In this document: positions 18,450-29,711 of the stretch, one piece after another
Numbering within the stretch: position 1 is the stretch's first letter
Layout of the letters: the number at the start of each line of letters is the position of its first letter
Assembly (NCBI GenBank): GCA_033239125.1
Contig: BSWB01000003.1
Coordinates: 31,077,001-31,141,000, forward strand
From: Fagopyrum homotropicum
Taxonomy: Eukaryota; Streptophyta; Magnoliopsida; Caryophyllales; Polygonaceae
Length of the DNA: 64,000 nucleotides
Direction of reading: 5' to 3'
The notes under the pieces: generated by a model
What the model was told of the DNA's origin: nothing
Database searches by the model: none
What the model saw: the letters and a program-made list of their open reading frames with translations, nothing else
Made by a program: the position numbers and the translations under genes

Positions 18450-20441
18450 TAAGATTGAAACAATAGAGAAGTTGCCACCACCTACCTCGGTGAAGGGGGT
18501 AAGGAGTTTCTTAGGGCATGCCGGTTTTTACCGGAGGTTTATTCAAGATTTCTCTAAAATTTCTAAGCCTCTCACTAACCTACTAATGAAAGATGTTGAT
18601 TTTGTGTTTTCCAAAGATTGTCTTGAAGCATTTTGTAGGTTGAAGAACGCCTTGATCTCCGCACCTATCATGCAACCTCCGGATTGGAGTCTACCATTTG
18701 AGATTATGTGCGATGCAAGTGATGTGGCCGTTGGGGCCGTTTTGGGGCAAAGGAAAGAAGGGCGCACTCATGCTATTTACTATGCTAGCAAGACGCTAGA
18801 TGATACCCAACTCAATTATGCTACTACCGAGAAGGAGTTGTTAGCGGTAGTGTATGCATTTGAGAAGTTCCGCTCGTACCTTGTTGGAGCGAAGGTCATA
18901 GTTTACACGGATCATGCGGCGATCCGTTATCTACTTACAAAGAAGGATGCCAAGCCAAGGTTGATTCGGTGGATCCTTCTTCTTCAAGAGTTTGATTTGG
19001 AGATAAGAGATAAGAAGGGATCCGAGAACTCGGTGGCGGATCACCTTAGTAGACTCCCACCATTGGAGCTTGGGAAAGACAACATTCCGATAGATGATTC
19101 GTTCCGGGATGAACAATTACAAATGGTGGAAGAATGCTTGTTCCAAGTGGCTAGAGGAAGTGAGCCATGGTATGCCGACATTGTGAATTACTTGGTGTGT
19201 GAGGAAGTGCCTCCCGGACTAACGTATGCACAAAGGAAGAAGTTCTTCAACGATGTAAGGCATTACTATTGGAGCGAGCCACTTCTATTCAAGAGAGGCC
19301 CGGATGGGGTGCTTAGGAGATGCATACCCGAAGACGAAATGGAAAGTGTGATCCGGCATTGTCACTTCTTACCATGTGGAGGCCATGCTAGCTCACACAA
19401 GACGTGTGCCAAGGTATTGCAATCCGGTTTTTATTGGCCTAACTTGTTTAGAGATGTACAAAGTTTTGTAGCGGCATGTGATGCTTGCCAAAGAACGGGG
19501 AACATCTCAAGGAGGAATGAAATGCCCTTGAACAACATCCAAGAAGTTGAGATTTTTTATGTGTGGGGTGTAGACTTCATGGGACCATTCCCTTCTTCAT
19601 GTGGCAATCTATTCATCCTATTGGCGGTGGACTATGTGTCAAGATGGGTAGAGGCAATCGCCTCTCCTACGAATGATGCCAAGGTGGTGGTGCGGTTCTT
19701 CAACCGAGTGATCTTCCCTAGGTTTGGAACACCAAGGGTGATCATTAGTGATGGAGGGAAGCACTTCACAAATAGGAACTTTGGAGCACTTTTGGCCAAG
19801 TATGGGGTGACTCATAAAGTGGCAACACCTTACCACCCCCAAACTAGTGGCCAAGTGGAGATCTCCAACCGTGAGATCAAGGCCATCCTCGAGAAGACGG
19901 TGTCTAGAACAAGGAAGGATTGGGCCATGAAGCTCAATGACGCACTATGGGCATATAGAACCGCCTTCAAGACACCTATTGGCACCACTCCCTACAAATT
20001 GGTCTATGGCAAGTCTTGCCACCTTCCGGTGGAAATGGAGCATAGAGCTTATTGGGCCATTAAGTGGCTAAATTTTGACCTCAAGGAGGCGGGAGAGAAG
20101 AGATTGCTCGATATCAATGCCCTTGAGGAGCTCCGGTTGGAAGCTTATGAGAATGCCTGGATTTACAAGGAGAGAACCAAAAGGTGGCATGACAAGAGGA
20201 TCATCCCAAAGGAGTGAGTGAAGGAGATCTTGTCCTTCTCTTCAACTTGAGGCTAAGGCTTTTCCCCGGAAAGCTCAAATCGAGATGGACCGGGCCGTAT
20301 GTGGTAAAGAAGATCTTTCCCCATGGAGCTATTGAGATAGGAGGGGAGCATTGTGGAGATTTCAAAGTGAATGGGCATCGCTTGAAGAAGTACATTCCGG
20401 GAGCCCCGATAGACATGATTGCCCCGCTTCACCTTGCATAA
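18450..20441 (+). pseudogene. Element A pol, C-terminal part: end of RT, RNase H, integrase
   Basis: It continues the A reading frame after element B. It shows the RT connection, RNase H (FEIMCDAS with the catalytic Asp), the integrase zinc-binding region, and all three catalytic signatures (GVDFMGP, IISDGG, QVEISNRE). The frame stops at 20215-20217. Protein similarity continues in the next frame (SEGDLVLLF onward) to 20441, so one base has been lost at about 20213. The C-terminal GPY/F-like motif (WTGPY) survives in the shifted frame. Outside that point the coding sequence looks little decayed. Confidence 0.9.
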
Positions 20442-20485
20442 ACGCTCCCGAGTTTGGTCAAGCTAATGACCTTAAAGAAGCGCTT

Positions 20486-20503
20486 GGTGGGAGGCAACCC
20501 ATC
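20486..20503 (+). other. Post-pol AGGCAA-loop hairpin (A)
   Basis: GGTGGG-AGGCAA-CCCATC pairs throughout with one G-U wobble. The outer triplet GGT/ATC differs from CTT/AAG in B while pairing is kept. Confidence 0.8.
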
Positions 20504-20834
20504 GGTAACATTTTTCCTTCATTTTAGCTTAGATTTTTCTGTTTTTGTGTGCTTTGTGTGTTTTGTCTATTCTATGTGTGCTAGAACATTAGTGGCATTG
20601 GAAGCCTTTCTTGGAAATGATGATGATGAAACCCTCACCAATTATGGGTGGAGCGGACGCGGAACTTGGACGGCTAGCGGTGCCTAGCGCGGGTTTCGAA
20701 GCTTGAAGGATGCTTAGAGCTCCCTACCATGGTTGAAAGGATCATCCAACATCAATCCTCTTGAGAATTCCCAAATACCGAAGAAAACCATTTTACATTG
20801 TGAGAACCTTCTTTCACTCTCTTTACTTGAATAC

Positions 20835-20868
20835 CACATTGGGGACAATGTGTTTCTAAGTATGGGGT
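20835..20868 (+). other. Internal hairpin plus AAGTATGGGG module (A)
   Basis: CACATTG-GGGA-CAATGTG (perfect 7-bp stem, 20835-20852) is followed by TTTC and TAAGTATGGGGT. Confidence 0.85.
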
Positions 20869-21997
20869 GGGGTTTACATGATCCTTTGCATAAAGAGCAT
20901 CTAGGATAGTTTAATATTTGCACATGTCTTGCATTGTACATACTTAAATCGAAAATCCCATAAAAATCAGAAAATTTAAAAATTTTTGTGCTTTCTAGGC
21001 TTGGATATGATCCCAATGATGAAAACTTGTCTTGTGATTGGCTATGAATGGCCTTATGTGTTGAATTGATAAATGCATATGTGGACTTGAACTACTTCTC
21101 TTGAATTCCATGAATGAACTGAGATCATGATGATTGCCTAGAATGGATTGAGTATTGAAAATCGAAATTATATGATAGTTCTTGCATACCATCTAGGAAT
21201 GAATAAGGCATTTCATCTTTCTCTACTTCTCATCTTGATCATGATTGCTTCAGCACCTCAATTGATATAAAATTTGACCTCCTTTTAAACCCATCCGGGA
21301 ATAGGAGCATGCTAGTGTGTTTGAATGTGTAAAAAGCAAGTGCGGGGTGAAGATGTAATGAAAAGAATGTTGTGAACGGAATGCTGAAATTATTGTGGAA
21401 GTGTAGCCAAAATAGGTTTGGGGGCGTTGGTTTAAATGACAAGTAACTCGGTACACTTCACATAATCGGGTGTTGGTGTCTTGCCAAAGTCAAATGAGCC
21501 AATAGCCCTAACGAGCTTTGGTATGTGTGCCCGGTGTGGATGCACCTCGAAAAAGAGAAAAAGCCCGAGGATGGCTAATCACCGAGGTTTCGGCTATTGT
21601 ACACCAATGCCATTGTCTCAAAAATGAGTTAAAGAAAAAGAAAAGAAAGTAAGATAGGGAAAAATATACACTTGGGGGAAGTTGATCGAGGACAAGGAAG
21701 TGAAGTTAGTTCCATTCCCGGATTAGCATCACATACCTAGAAAATTCCCCTCCCCAATTGAAACGTTTCTTAGCCTTTTATGTCACAAGCCCTTATAAGT
21801 CATGAAAATCAATGAAAAAGTCTTTCAAAATATTTTAATGGTGTGCTACAATCATAGATCACTCTAAGAGAATACTTCATGGAATTTAAAATCAAAATAT
21901 GCTTAAACCATTTTATAAATATAAGAAAGTTGTTCATCTTTGCATAAAATCGTAGAATGCATAATAAATCATAATTATCGAAATTAATCATGTATAA

Positions 21998-23826
21998 TGA
22001 TAACACGATTTATAGCATAGTTTTAGGTGCACATTTAGGTAGAATTCTCGCTCAATCATGCATTATCTAGCACTAGTCCAATACGTTTTGCACTCAAAAC
22101 ATGTATTTTGTCGAGATAGACGTCTACACGGACTTGTGTGCGTTTTGTAGGTATTTCGGGAGGTTTCGAGCCAAAACGACGCGTTTGAGGGTCGCTCATT
22201 TAGAGGACACGTTTCCAAACTCATTAGAACGCAAGGCAAGGGCTGAGAAGGACTCAAGGAACCTTGCCAACACAGGCCATGCACCAAACCACAGCCTAAT
22301 GATCCAAGGCGAAGTTTCTGCACAGAATCACGGTTCTCTGAAGAACCACGGCCGTGGAAATGACCGTGGATTTTTGCCAGATTCTCGTGACAGCTGTGCC
22401 ACGACTCTCATGGCCAGCTCATGAAGAATTGGTTATAAAAGTGGTCCTTGATAGTTGTTAGAGGCAGCTGGGATTTGAGTAGTTTGAGAGCAGCTCACAT
22501 ATTCTCCATTTTTCTTTGACAAAATATATTCCAAGAAGAAGAAGGACTTTTTCTAGGAAGGAAAGTGCAAGAAGAAGAAGAAAGGAGCCATTGCCATTGA
22601 AGAGGAGAGGAGAAGACACACTTAGCTCTTGTATTTTCGGATTTATTTCTAGAAGTTTTTGAACTCTTGAACCTTCCTTTGGAAGGGTTGTAAGTCGTTC
22701 TAATTTCATCTTCAGATTTAGATTGTGTTTGAAGTTCATTTGTTCATCTTCTTTCTCTCATTTTCTTGCAATGGAGGTTATGAATCTATGCTTGTTTGTT
22801 TTGATTTCCAATATGAATGTTGTAGGCTAGATTGATGTGATTCTAGGGTAAGGAAAGGATGGTTATGGCTAGATCTATGATAGGACGAACTTAGATTTAC
22901 CTTTGGATGATTTTTGTTTATGAACGTAGCTACTGTTAGGAATCACGGGTAGTTCTTGAAGAACCACGGTCGTGGTTTCTGTAGAACAAACCGTGATTCT
23001 TCCTGGTTTGAAGGATCTTACCTTAGGTTCATAAAGTTGTTGAAACCCTAAGTTTTTGCTGAGTTTAACCTACCCTAGGGTGTACTAGTGTAGCGACTAA
23101 GTGTTAGGAGAGACTTACCCGGTAATCCTTGCCCTTAGAATCTAAAATAGCAAGGCCTTAGGTAATGGTGAGCCTAATAAGCCGCCATTGGATTAAATGT
23201 GCTAGGATAGTTGATTAGGACTTCCCTTTCCGAGACTTACCCGGTAAGGATAGGTTAGATCCCTAATTAAACAATCCGGTTTGTGTTAAATTCCTACCCT
23301 TAGGTTCTTAGAAACTTAACCGGTAATGAGACCTTAGGTGTGGATTAGTTGGATCATGAGACTTACCCGGTAATTGATCCCATTTTAGGAACACTTAATC
23401 CCAACATATCATAATCAATCCAAAGAATGAATAGATAACTTGAGTTTTATGCCATAACCGGAATTTCCAACCCCTAGAATCCGTCTTCCCTTTCTCTTGA
23501 TCAACTTCTTGTTCGATTTGTTTATTTGTGCCAATTTTCCGACTTAGTTTGATTGATTGTTTGCATGCATTTGATCTTTGAAGTGATCACCTAAAAACAA
23601 CCAAAACAATTGAGATTTTTTTTCCTTTATATGCATCCTTTTCTTTAGACTTAGATCTTGCTAAATTCAATCACAACTTAATTCGATTTCACCTTAGTCT
23701 TTGTGTTCGACCTTGGAATACTTATTCTGCTACATACGTCCCGTACACTGCGGGTGCGCTAGAAGTAGGATAATTATAACGAGTATAAATTTAAGGCTTA
23801 TTGCGTACACACCTTTTAGCGTAACA
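21998..23826 (+). repeat. Solo LTR of the A family inside element G
   Basis: 1829 bp, TG...CA ends. It is flanked by TATAA at 21993-21997 and 23827-23831. Sequence on both sides is contiguous in the reverse complement of the 3' UTR of F, so the LTR sits inside reversed G sequence. It is therefore not simply the 3' LTR of element A, although it is nearly identical to A's 5' LTR. It carries cassettes at 22325-22372 and 22940-22999 and a TATA box at 22434. Confidence 0.85.
22325..22372 (+). repeat. Nested palindrome cassette upstream of the A-family promoter
   Basis: GAATCACGG, inner CCACGGCCGTGG (22346-22357) and CCGTGGATT form a half / full / half arrangement. The unit ends about 60 bases before the TATA box at 22434. 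Confidence 0.8.
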
Positions 23827-24647
23827 TATAATCCAGTTTAAACCACTATGTCAATCACCAAGCTCAAGGTCTCAAGGGCTTCCCAAAAGAAAGGTCAAGA
23901 AACATGTAGGGTAGGGATGTATAGAAGGTAATGTGGTGCTAGAATCCGGGAAAAGGATATCACTTCACTTTCACTTGACTTTCAACATCATCCACCAATA
24001 AGCTTTGCTTATTTCACACTTTTCTTTTTTTTTTACTTTACTTTTTGGGATGCATGGACAGAGGTGCACAATAACCGAAGCGTAGGAAATCAGCAATCAT
24101 CAATTTCTTGAGATGCATCAAACCCTTGATGCACATACCATGACCCGTTAGGAATATCGCTCAATCTGACTTTGGCAAGACACAAACACCCGGCTATGTG
24201 AATGGTGCCGAGTTACTCATCATCATGATTGACTTCCCCAAACCTATTTATTACTTTCTAACTTCCAGCCAACTTCTCAACTTTTACTTCACTTGCTTCA
24301 CCACTTGCTTGCTTCCAAATTCCCGGATAGGTAAAGGAAGGCAAAATGTATATGAGGGGCTAAGCATGATCAAGAAGAAGAAGAGAAGAGAATGAATTGC
24401 CTTGGTCTTCCCAAGAAGAAAGTGAGAGAACTCATCATGTGGTATCAACCTTCAAATTCAACATAATTTGGATAAAAACAAAGTATTAAACATGCCACAA
24501 ATTTCAAACAAAGCATTTAGCAACTTAAACATATTATAAAACCTTTCAAACATATAAAGATTTCAAAACCAATTTGCAAACTTTATCTTCACTGAGTCAC
24601 ATCCAAAAAAGAAGCACAAAACGTTTCGAAAATTCTCAGTTTGGAAA

Positions 24648-24686
24648 ACCACCTCGGTCGAGATGTTCTAAGTCAACCGAGGTGGT
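24648..24686 (-). repeat. Palindrome pair in the G 3' UTR
   Basis: ACCACCTCGGT and ACCGAGGTGGT are exact 11-base reverse complements 17 bases apart. The left arm continues into CGAGAT, forming a CTCGGTCGAG full site. A further CCCGGTCGAGGT site follows by 24721. F has a degenerate equivalent at about 47617-47720. Confidence 0.75.
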
Positions 24687-24878
24687 CAACCTCGTTTGGC
24701 CAAAACCATCCCGGTCGAGGTCAAAATTTTTTTTTTTTCTGTCCAGTTTTTGACGTTTTTCTCAATCAAATAACCTGTATGCATGCATGTAATCTCAAAT
24801 AAGCACATAAAGCAAAATAAGATCATAAATATCCGATAGAGTCAAGTGATACATCCATAGTCAGATAATACATCCAAT

Positions 24879-24908
24879 ACCCCATACTTGGGACACATTG
24901 TCCCAATG
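24879..24908 (-). other. Internal hairpin plus AAGTATGGGG module (G)
   Basis: On the reverse strand, CATTG-GGA-CAATG is followed by TGTCCC and AAGTATGGGGT. This matches the position and form seen in A, B, D and F. Confidence 0.8.
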
Positions 24909-25039
24909 GGTCAAAATAAGCCTAGAGAAATAAAAAAACTCACCGGACATAGCTGAGTTGCATAATAAATAAAGAAAGAAAATCCTGCAAGCTCTCAATA
25001 ATCTCGATCCGGTCGTGGTTGTGGTGGCACATACGGGTA

Positions 25040-26407
25040 CTAGGATGGGTCAAATGGATAACCCATGACATGCTCAAATTGGATCTCCGCCATCCGTCGT
25101 TGATAGTGCTGGCCCTCTAGCATCTGATGAGTCCAGCCCTCGATCTCTCGGCGCTGGTCGTCAAATCTCTCCTGGATGTCTACAGTCAGGGCAGCATAGG
25201 AGTCTATCATCTGATCGGTGAGGTCATCGATCCGACGGTGAGCATCTGGATCCCTCTGCCGGCGTACCCTACGCCTAGCGGGACGTGCTGGTGCTGCAGC
25301 CGGCTTGGTCTCAGTCTCATCATCATCCAAATCGATGACCGCCGCACTAGTCCCACCTGTATCCGTGCCCGTATCCATAGGAACACCACCATCCTCATCA
25401 TCATCAGCCTCCTCATCCTCATCCTCCTCAACTGGTGCAGCTGCCGCCTCTCTAGTATCCTCCATAAATGGGATCCACGCAGTCTGCCAGTAATGTGGAT
25501 CAAACACGGAGAACTGAGTTGACCATCTGATCCCCTGTGGTGTAGTCGGCTCCCATGGCATCGCCACATATGGCGTAGTGAGTCCTCGGGGAACCAGTAT
25601 CCTCTGAGTGATCATATCCTGAAGTCCAAGCGGCTTGGCAGCCGCCACCATGGTACAAGCACTGAGGTCCATATCCATGTAACTCGCTATATGAGTCACA
25701 ATACCTCCTCAGCAGATGTCGCCCTTCGCCTTTGCCTTTATCCTATGCAGATCCTCTGCCAGCATCAATCCAAAATCTAGGATCCCTCCCGTCACCATGC
25801 AGTATAAGCTCAGAAGCTCCCCCTGTCTGACCTTCTGAGGCGTCTCAGTACGCGCTAGAACAGTCTCACTGAAGATCCTATGGGCCAGTCTGAAAGCAAG
25901 ATGAAATATAATCCGCTCCCAGGAATCTCCAGGTCTCCATCTATCAGCATGCTCAACCACGTAAGCTATCTGTCCCCAGAACTCCCTAGCTATAGCTCGG
26001 GAGGAAAAATCAGTAATAGTCGTGATCGGGAAGCCAAAGATATCCCGCCAGTGGTCCAAGGGAACTATGTAGTTCCGGTTCATCAACCGGTACTTCACGG
26101 CCCGCTCGGTGGGCAAGTAAGTGAAGGAGCTGACAAACTCCAAGGTTGGCTCCAAGTAGGCCGGGGCTCTAATCTCTATGAACTGCTCCAGCCCCACGGC
26201 AGAAATCATACGCCTTAGATCATCATCAACGTGGAGGCAGTCAAAAGTTGAAACGTCCAGGAAGCGGGGTGCAATCACTGGACGGGCCGCTATGCGGTCA
26301 TAATCGACCTGGTGTCTCTTGTGGATCACCGGTGTAGTACAGCGGGAAGTAGAAGAAGGAGAAGGGGAAGATATGTCCCTCGGGACCAACTGCCTGTCAG
26401 AACTCAT
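25040..26407 (-). pseudogene. Late ORF of element G, ATHILA ORF-1 type, with one in-frame stop
   Basis: The ATG at 26407 follows a palindrome cassette, as in B. The conserved core (VIAPRFLDV, LEFVSSFTYLP, YRLMNRNY, ARTETPQK) aligns with B. A single TGA at 25706-25708 interrupts the frame at GDIC/GGIVTHIA; downstream the same frame is open to 25040. The C-terminal part is strongly acidic (EDEDEEADDDED) and is followed by an Arg-rich run (RRRVRRQR) that could be a nuclear localisation signal. No membrane segment is seen. Frame-wise this is almost intact, but the rest of the element is inactive. Confidence 0.82.
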
Positions 26408-27239
26408 CTTTCTGTAATCTGTCAAGTCACCTCGGTTGCTCTGACAACCCTGTAGAACACCTCGGTCGAGGCGCGGGCCGACTGGACCGAGGCGAAGAGT
26501 TGTTCGATCGATTCCCTCAAAAATCCAGTTCTTTTCGCCCAAAATCACTACCACAGGTTCCTATGGGGTACTTAATCTGTTTCTCAGCAAATGTAGGGGC
26601 AACCAAAGCCCAGAACGAGAGAAATCAGTAGAGAAAGACGAAGTTAGGGTTTTTTTGATAATTACCCAGATTCTGTCAATTCGATTCGTTCTTTCTGTAG
26701 ATTGGTGATTGCAATGCGATCCTCGATTCTTTCCTCTCAGTTTGGAAGCAAGAATCGTCGAAAATGAGCGAAGAATGGAGGAGCAAGGTGGAAGATGCAC
26801 CGCGGTCGAGAAGAGGGTAAAGAGAGGAGAGAGAAATCTTCAACCCTATTTATACCCTTTTCTAGAACAGTTGTCACCTCGGTCGAGATGGTCTCGACTG
26901 GACCGAGGTGTACGGACCGAGGTTGATCTTCAGAAACCCTAGTCGCCTCGGTTGCTCAAGAATAATCTCGGTCGAGGTGCTGTGACAGCAACCGAGATGT
27001 GTCTCAGTCAGACTCCGTCTTCTCAAATTCTCGAACTTCTGTCCTTCCAGTTGTGCTCATGGGTTGTATTCCTTCCTTAGATGTCACCTGTTGTCTGTCT
27101 AGGATGCCAAAAACAAAACAAAGCAAAGCAAAAGCAAACTATCTAAGCTAGACTAGAAAAAGGGAAAAGAAAGCAATACCTTGGGTTGCCTCCCAAGAAG
27201 CGCTTGATCTAAGGTCGCTAGCTGGACCGTACGGCATCT
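26408..27239 (-). other. Spacer between the pol remnant and late ORF of G, with palindrome cassettes
   Basis: No gene. Cassettes lie at about 26427-26500 (just before the late-ORF ATG), 26876-26925 and 26945-26999. In the last, CTCGGTTGCT and AGCAACCGAG form an exact 10-base outer stem around ATCTCGGTCGAGGT. The AGGCAA hairpin is at 27180-27197 (CTTGGG/CCCAAG on the reverse strand), next to the end of the old pol gene. Confidence 0.75.
27180..27197 (-). other. Post-pol AGGCAA-loop hairpin (G)
   Basis: On the reverse strand, CTTGGG-AGGCAA-CCCAAG, followed by GTATTGC as in B and F. It is retained although integrase has been deleted just upstream. Confidence 0.85.
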
Positions 27240-29067
27240 TGATAACACGATTTATTGCGTAGTTTAGGTAAACATTTAGATAGATTTCTCACTCATTCAT
27301 GCATGGTTTAGCATTAGTTCACGACGTTTTGCACTCAATTCACGTATTTTGTCGGGATAGACGTCTACGCGGACTTTTGCTTGCTTTATAGGCATTTTGA
27401 GAGATTTAGGAGCTAAACCGATGCATTCGAGAATCAGTCCTCTAGATAACACACCCTCGGACTCATTAGGATGCAAACTAGAGGCTAAGGGAGACTCATG
27501 GAGCCTTGCCAACACAAGCCATGCACCAAACCACAGCTTAATGATCCAAGGCAAAGTTTCTGGAGCAAATCACGGTTCACTGCAAGACCACGACCGTGGT
27601 TCTACCCGTGGATTTTGCCAGATTCTTGTGACAGCTGTGCCACGACTCTCATGGCCAGCTCATGCAAAAATTTGTTATAAAAGTGGTCCTTCATTGGCTG
27701 AGAAAAGCATCTTGGAGCAGCTCTCCATTATCCAAATCTTCCAATCAAAAAAATACTCTCAACAAGAAGTCTTTCTAGGAAGGAAAGTGCCAAAGAGGAA
27801 GAAGAAGAGCTCCATTGAAGAGGAGAAGAAGAACACACACCATTACCACACCTTGATAGTTTTTGTAGTGAAGAATTTCGGATTCAATTTCTAGAGTTGT
27901 ATGAACCATTGGAACCATCTTTAAGAAGGGTTGTGAGTTATTTCTAATTCCATTTTTCAGCTTGGTTTGGTTTTAGTTCACTTGTTCATCTCTTTTTCTT
28001 CATTATCTTGCAAATGGATGTCATGATTTTATGTTTGATTGTTTCGATTTCTATTATGAATGTTATAGGCTAAATAGATGTGGTTCTAGGGTGAGGAAAG
28101 GATGGTTATGGCTAGGACTATGATAGGATGGACTTAGATTTGCCTTTGGATGACTTGTGTGCATAAACGTAGCTGCTGTTAGGAATCACGGGTAGTTCTT
28201 GCCAAACCACGGCCGTGGAAAGGTAGAACAAACCGTGATCTTACCTGATTCGATGGATCTAGCCTTAGATTGTTAGAATGTTGAAATCCTAAGTGTTTGT
28301 TGAGTTAAATCTATCCTAGGGTGACCTAGTATTAGCAACTAAGTGTTAGGAGAGACTTATCCGGTAATCCTTGATCTTAGGTCTTAAGATGACAAACCCT
28401 AGGTAGTGGTGAGCCTCATAAACCGCCATTGGATTAAGTGTGCTAGGATGGTTGTTTAGAACTAACCCTTCCGAGACTTACCCGGTAAGGATAGGTTAGA
28501 TTTCTAGGTAACAATCCGGTTTGTGTAGAATTCCTATCCTTAGGTTCTTAGAGACTTACCCGGTAATGAGACCTTAGGAATGGACTAGTGGACCATGAGA
28601 CCTACCCGGTAATTGATCCCAATCCAGAAACACTTAACCCCAACATATCATAGTTAATCCAAGGAAAGAATAGATAGCTTGAATCCTATGCCATAATCGG
28701 AATTTCCAACCCCTAGAATCCATTTCTCTCTTTTGATTCATATCTCGTGTTTAGCTTGTTTCTTTGTGTTGATTCGTTAGCTTAGTTAATTGCTTACTTT
28801 TGCATGAATTGTGATCCTTGATTAATCACCTAAAAACCAACCAAAAACAATTGAGATTTTCATTTCTTTATTTCTCTCTTTTCTTAACCTAGATCTTCAC
28901 TAAACTCAATCATAAACCGAATCAATCTCACCTTAGTCTTTGTGTTCGACCTCGGAATACCATCCATACTACGAACGTCCTGTACACTGCGGGTGCGCTA
29001 GGAGTTAGGAGAAATATAACGAGTATAAATTTAAGGCTTATTGCGTGCACACTTTCTTAGCGTAACA
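27240..29067 (+). repeat. Diverged solo LTR of the A family inside element G
   Basis: 1828 bp with TG...CA ends and the target duplication CATCT (27235-27239 and 29068-29072). It is clearly diverged from the LTR at 21998-23826, with substitutions throughout, so it is older. It keeps the TATA box (27676-27683) and both cassettes (27568-27614 and 28183-28240). Confidence 0.9.
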
Positions 29068-29711
29068 CATCTCTATGTGTGATGCGAGGTGTCCTCACCC
29101 CATACTTCACCTTCATCATGGGGTGAGATAAGTAAGTCTATCAAACGCTCCAACAAGTGTAAGTGCTCATCGGGGAATGAATCGTCTATGGGTGGGTCGT
29201 CCTTCTCGCGTGAAGATGGAGGTAGCCGGCTGAGGTGATCCGCAACAGAATTTTCGGATCCCTTCTTATCGCGGATCTCTAGGTCAAACTCTTGAAGGAA
29301 GAGAATCTATCGAATAAGGTGTGGCTTGGCATCTTTCTTAGCAAGCAAGTAACGGATGGCTGCATGGTCGGTGTAGACAATGACTTTCGCTCCTACTAGG
29401 TAAGAACGAAACTTCTCGAAAGCATATACAACCGCCAGTAGCTCCTTCTCGGTGGTGGCGTAGTTACGCTGGGCCTCATCTAGCGTCTTGCTAGCGTAGT
29501 AGATAGCGGTGGTCCGCCCATCCTTCTTTTGTCCAAGCACCGCTCCTACCGCCACATCACTCGCATTGCACATGATCTCAAAGGGCAAGGTCCAATCCGG
29601 AGGCTAGATGATGGGAGCGGAGATCAACGCTTCCTTAATCCTGTAAAATGCATCACGACATTCCTGCGAAAACTCAAAAATAACATCTTTATTCAAGAGG
29701 TTAGTTAGTGG
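29068..29711 (-). pseudogene. RNase H remnant and integrase-deletion junction of element G
   Basis: It continues RT after a TAA at 29712-29714. The RNase H motif reads CNAS where B has CDAS, so the catalytic Asp is replaced by Asn. Later a Trp codon has become TAG, in the LIRWIL block. After the linker with PIDDSFPDEHLH the frame jumps directly to the integrase C-terminal text (VWGE) at about 29097-29110, so the zinc-binding and catalytic integrase domains are gone. The deletion predates the solo LTR, since sequence joined across the LTR already lacks integrase. Confidence 0.82.

Larger units (their letters stand above)
1..21790 (+). mobile_element. Element A: Athila-lineage Ty3/gypsy retrotransposon, split by B and 3'-truncated
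   Basis: Order is 5' LTR (cut by the window start), tRNA-Asp primer site, gag-protease, RT, [insertion of element B], RNase H, integrase and a 3' untranslated region. Removing B and one copy of its target duplication brings the two halves of pol back into one frame, so A is the older host. A has its own damage: an in-frame TAG between protease and RT, and a 1-base deletion near the integrase C-terminus. Its 3' LTR and terminal polypurine tract are absent. The 3' UTR resembles that of element D up to about 21779, and by about 21793 the sequence is the reversed 3' part of element G. No late ATHILA-type ORF is present after pol. Confidence 0.88.
20442..21790 (+). other. 3' untranslated region of element A, truncated
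   Basis: It resembles the 3' UTR of element D over its length. It contains the AGGCAA hairpin (20486-20503) and the internal hairpin-polypurine module (20835-20868). No late ORF is present. Similarity to D stops at about 21779, before the terminal hairpin, and reversed G sequence begins by about 21793. Confidence 0.75.
23827..25039 (-). other. 3' untranslated region of element G
   Basis: No gene. It contains the internal hairpin-polypurine module and a palindrome pair at 24648-24686. It is similar to F's 3' UTR in reverse complement, including the AGTAACTCGGCACCATTCAC segment. It continues as 21793-21997 on the far side of the solo LTR. Confidence 0.75.

Noticed and set aside
21998..23826. 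Straightforward 3' LTR of element A
   Set aside because: The target duplication TATAA and reversed G sequence on both sides show a separate insertion.
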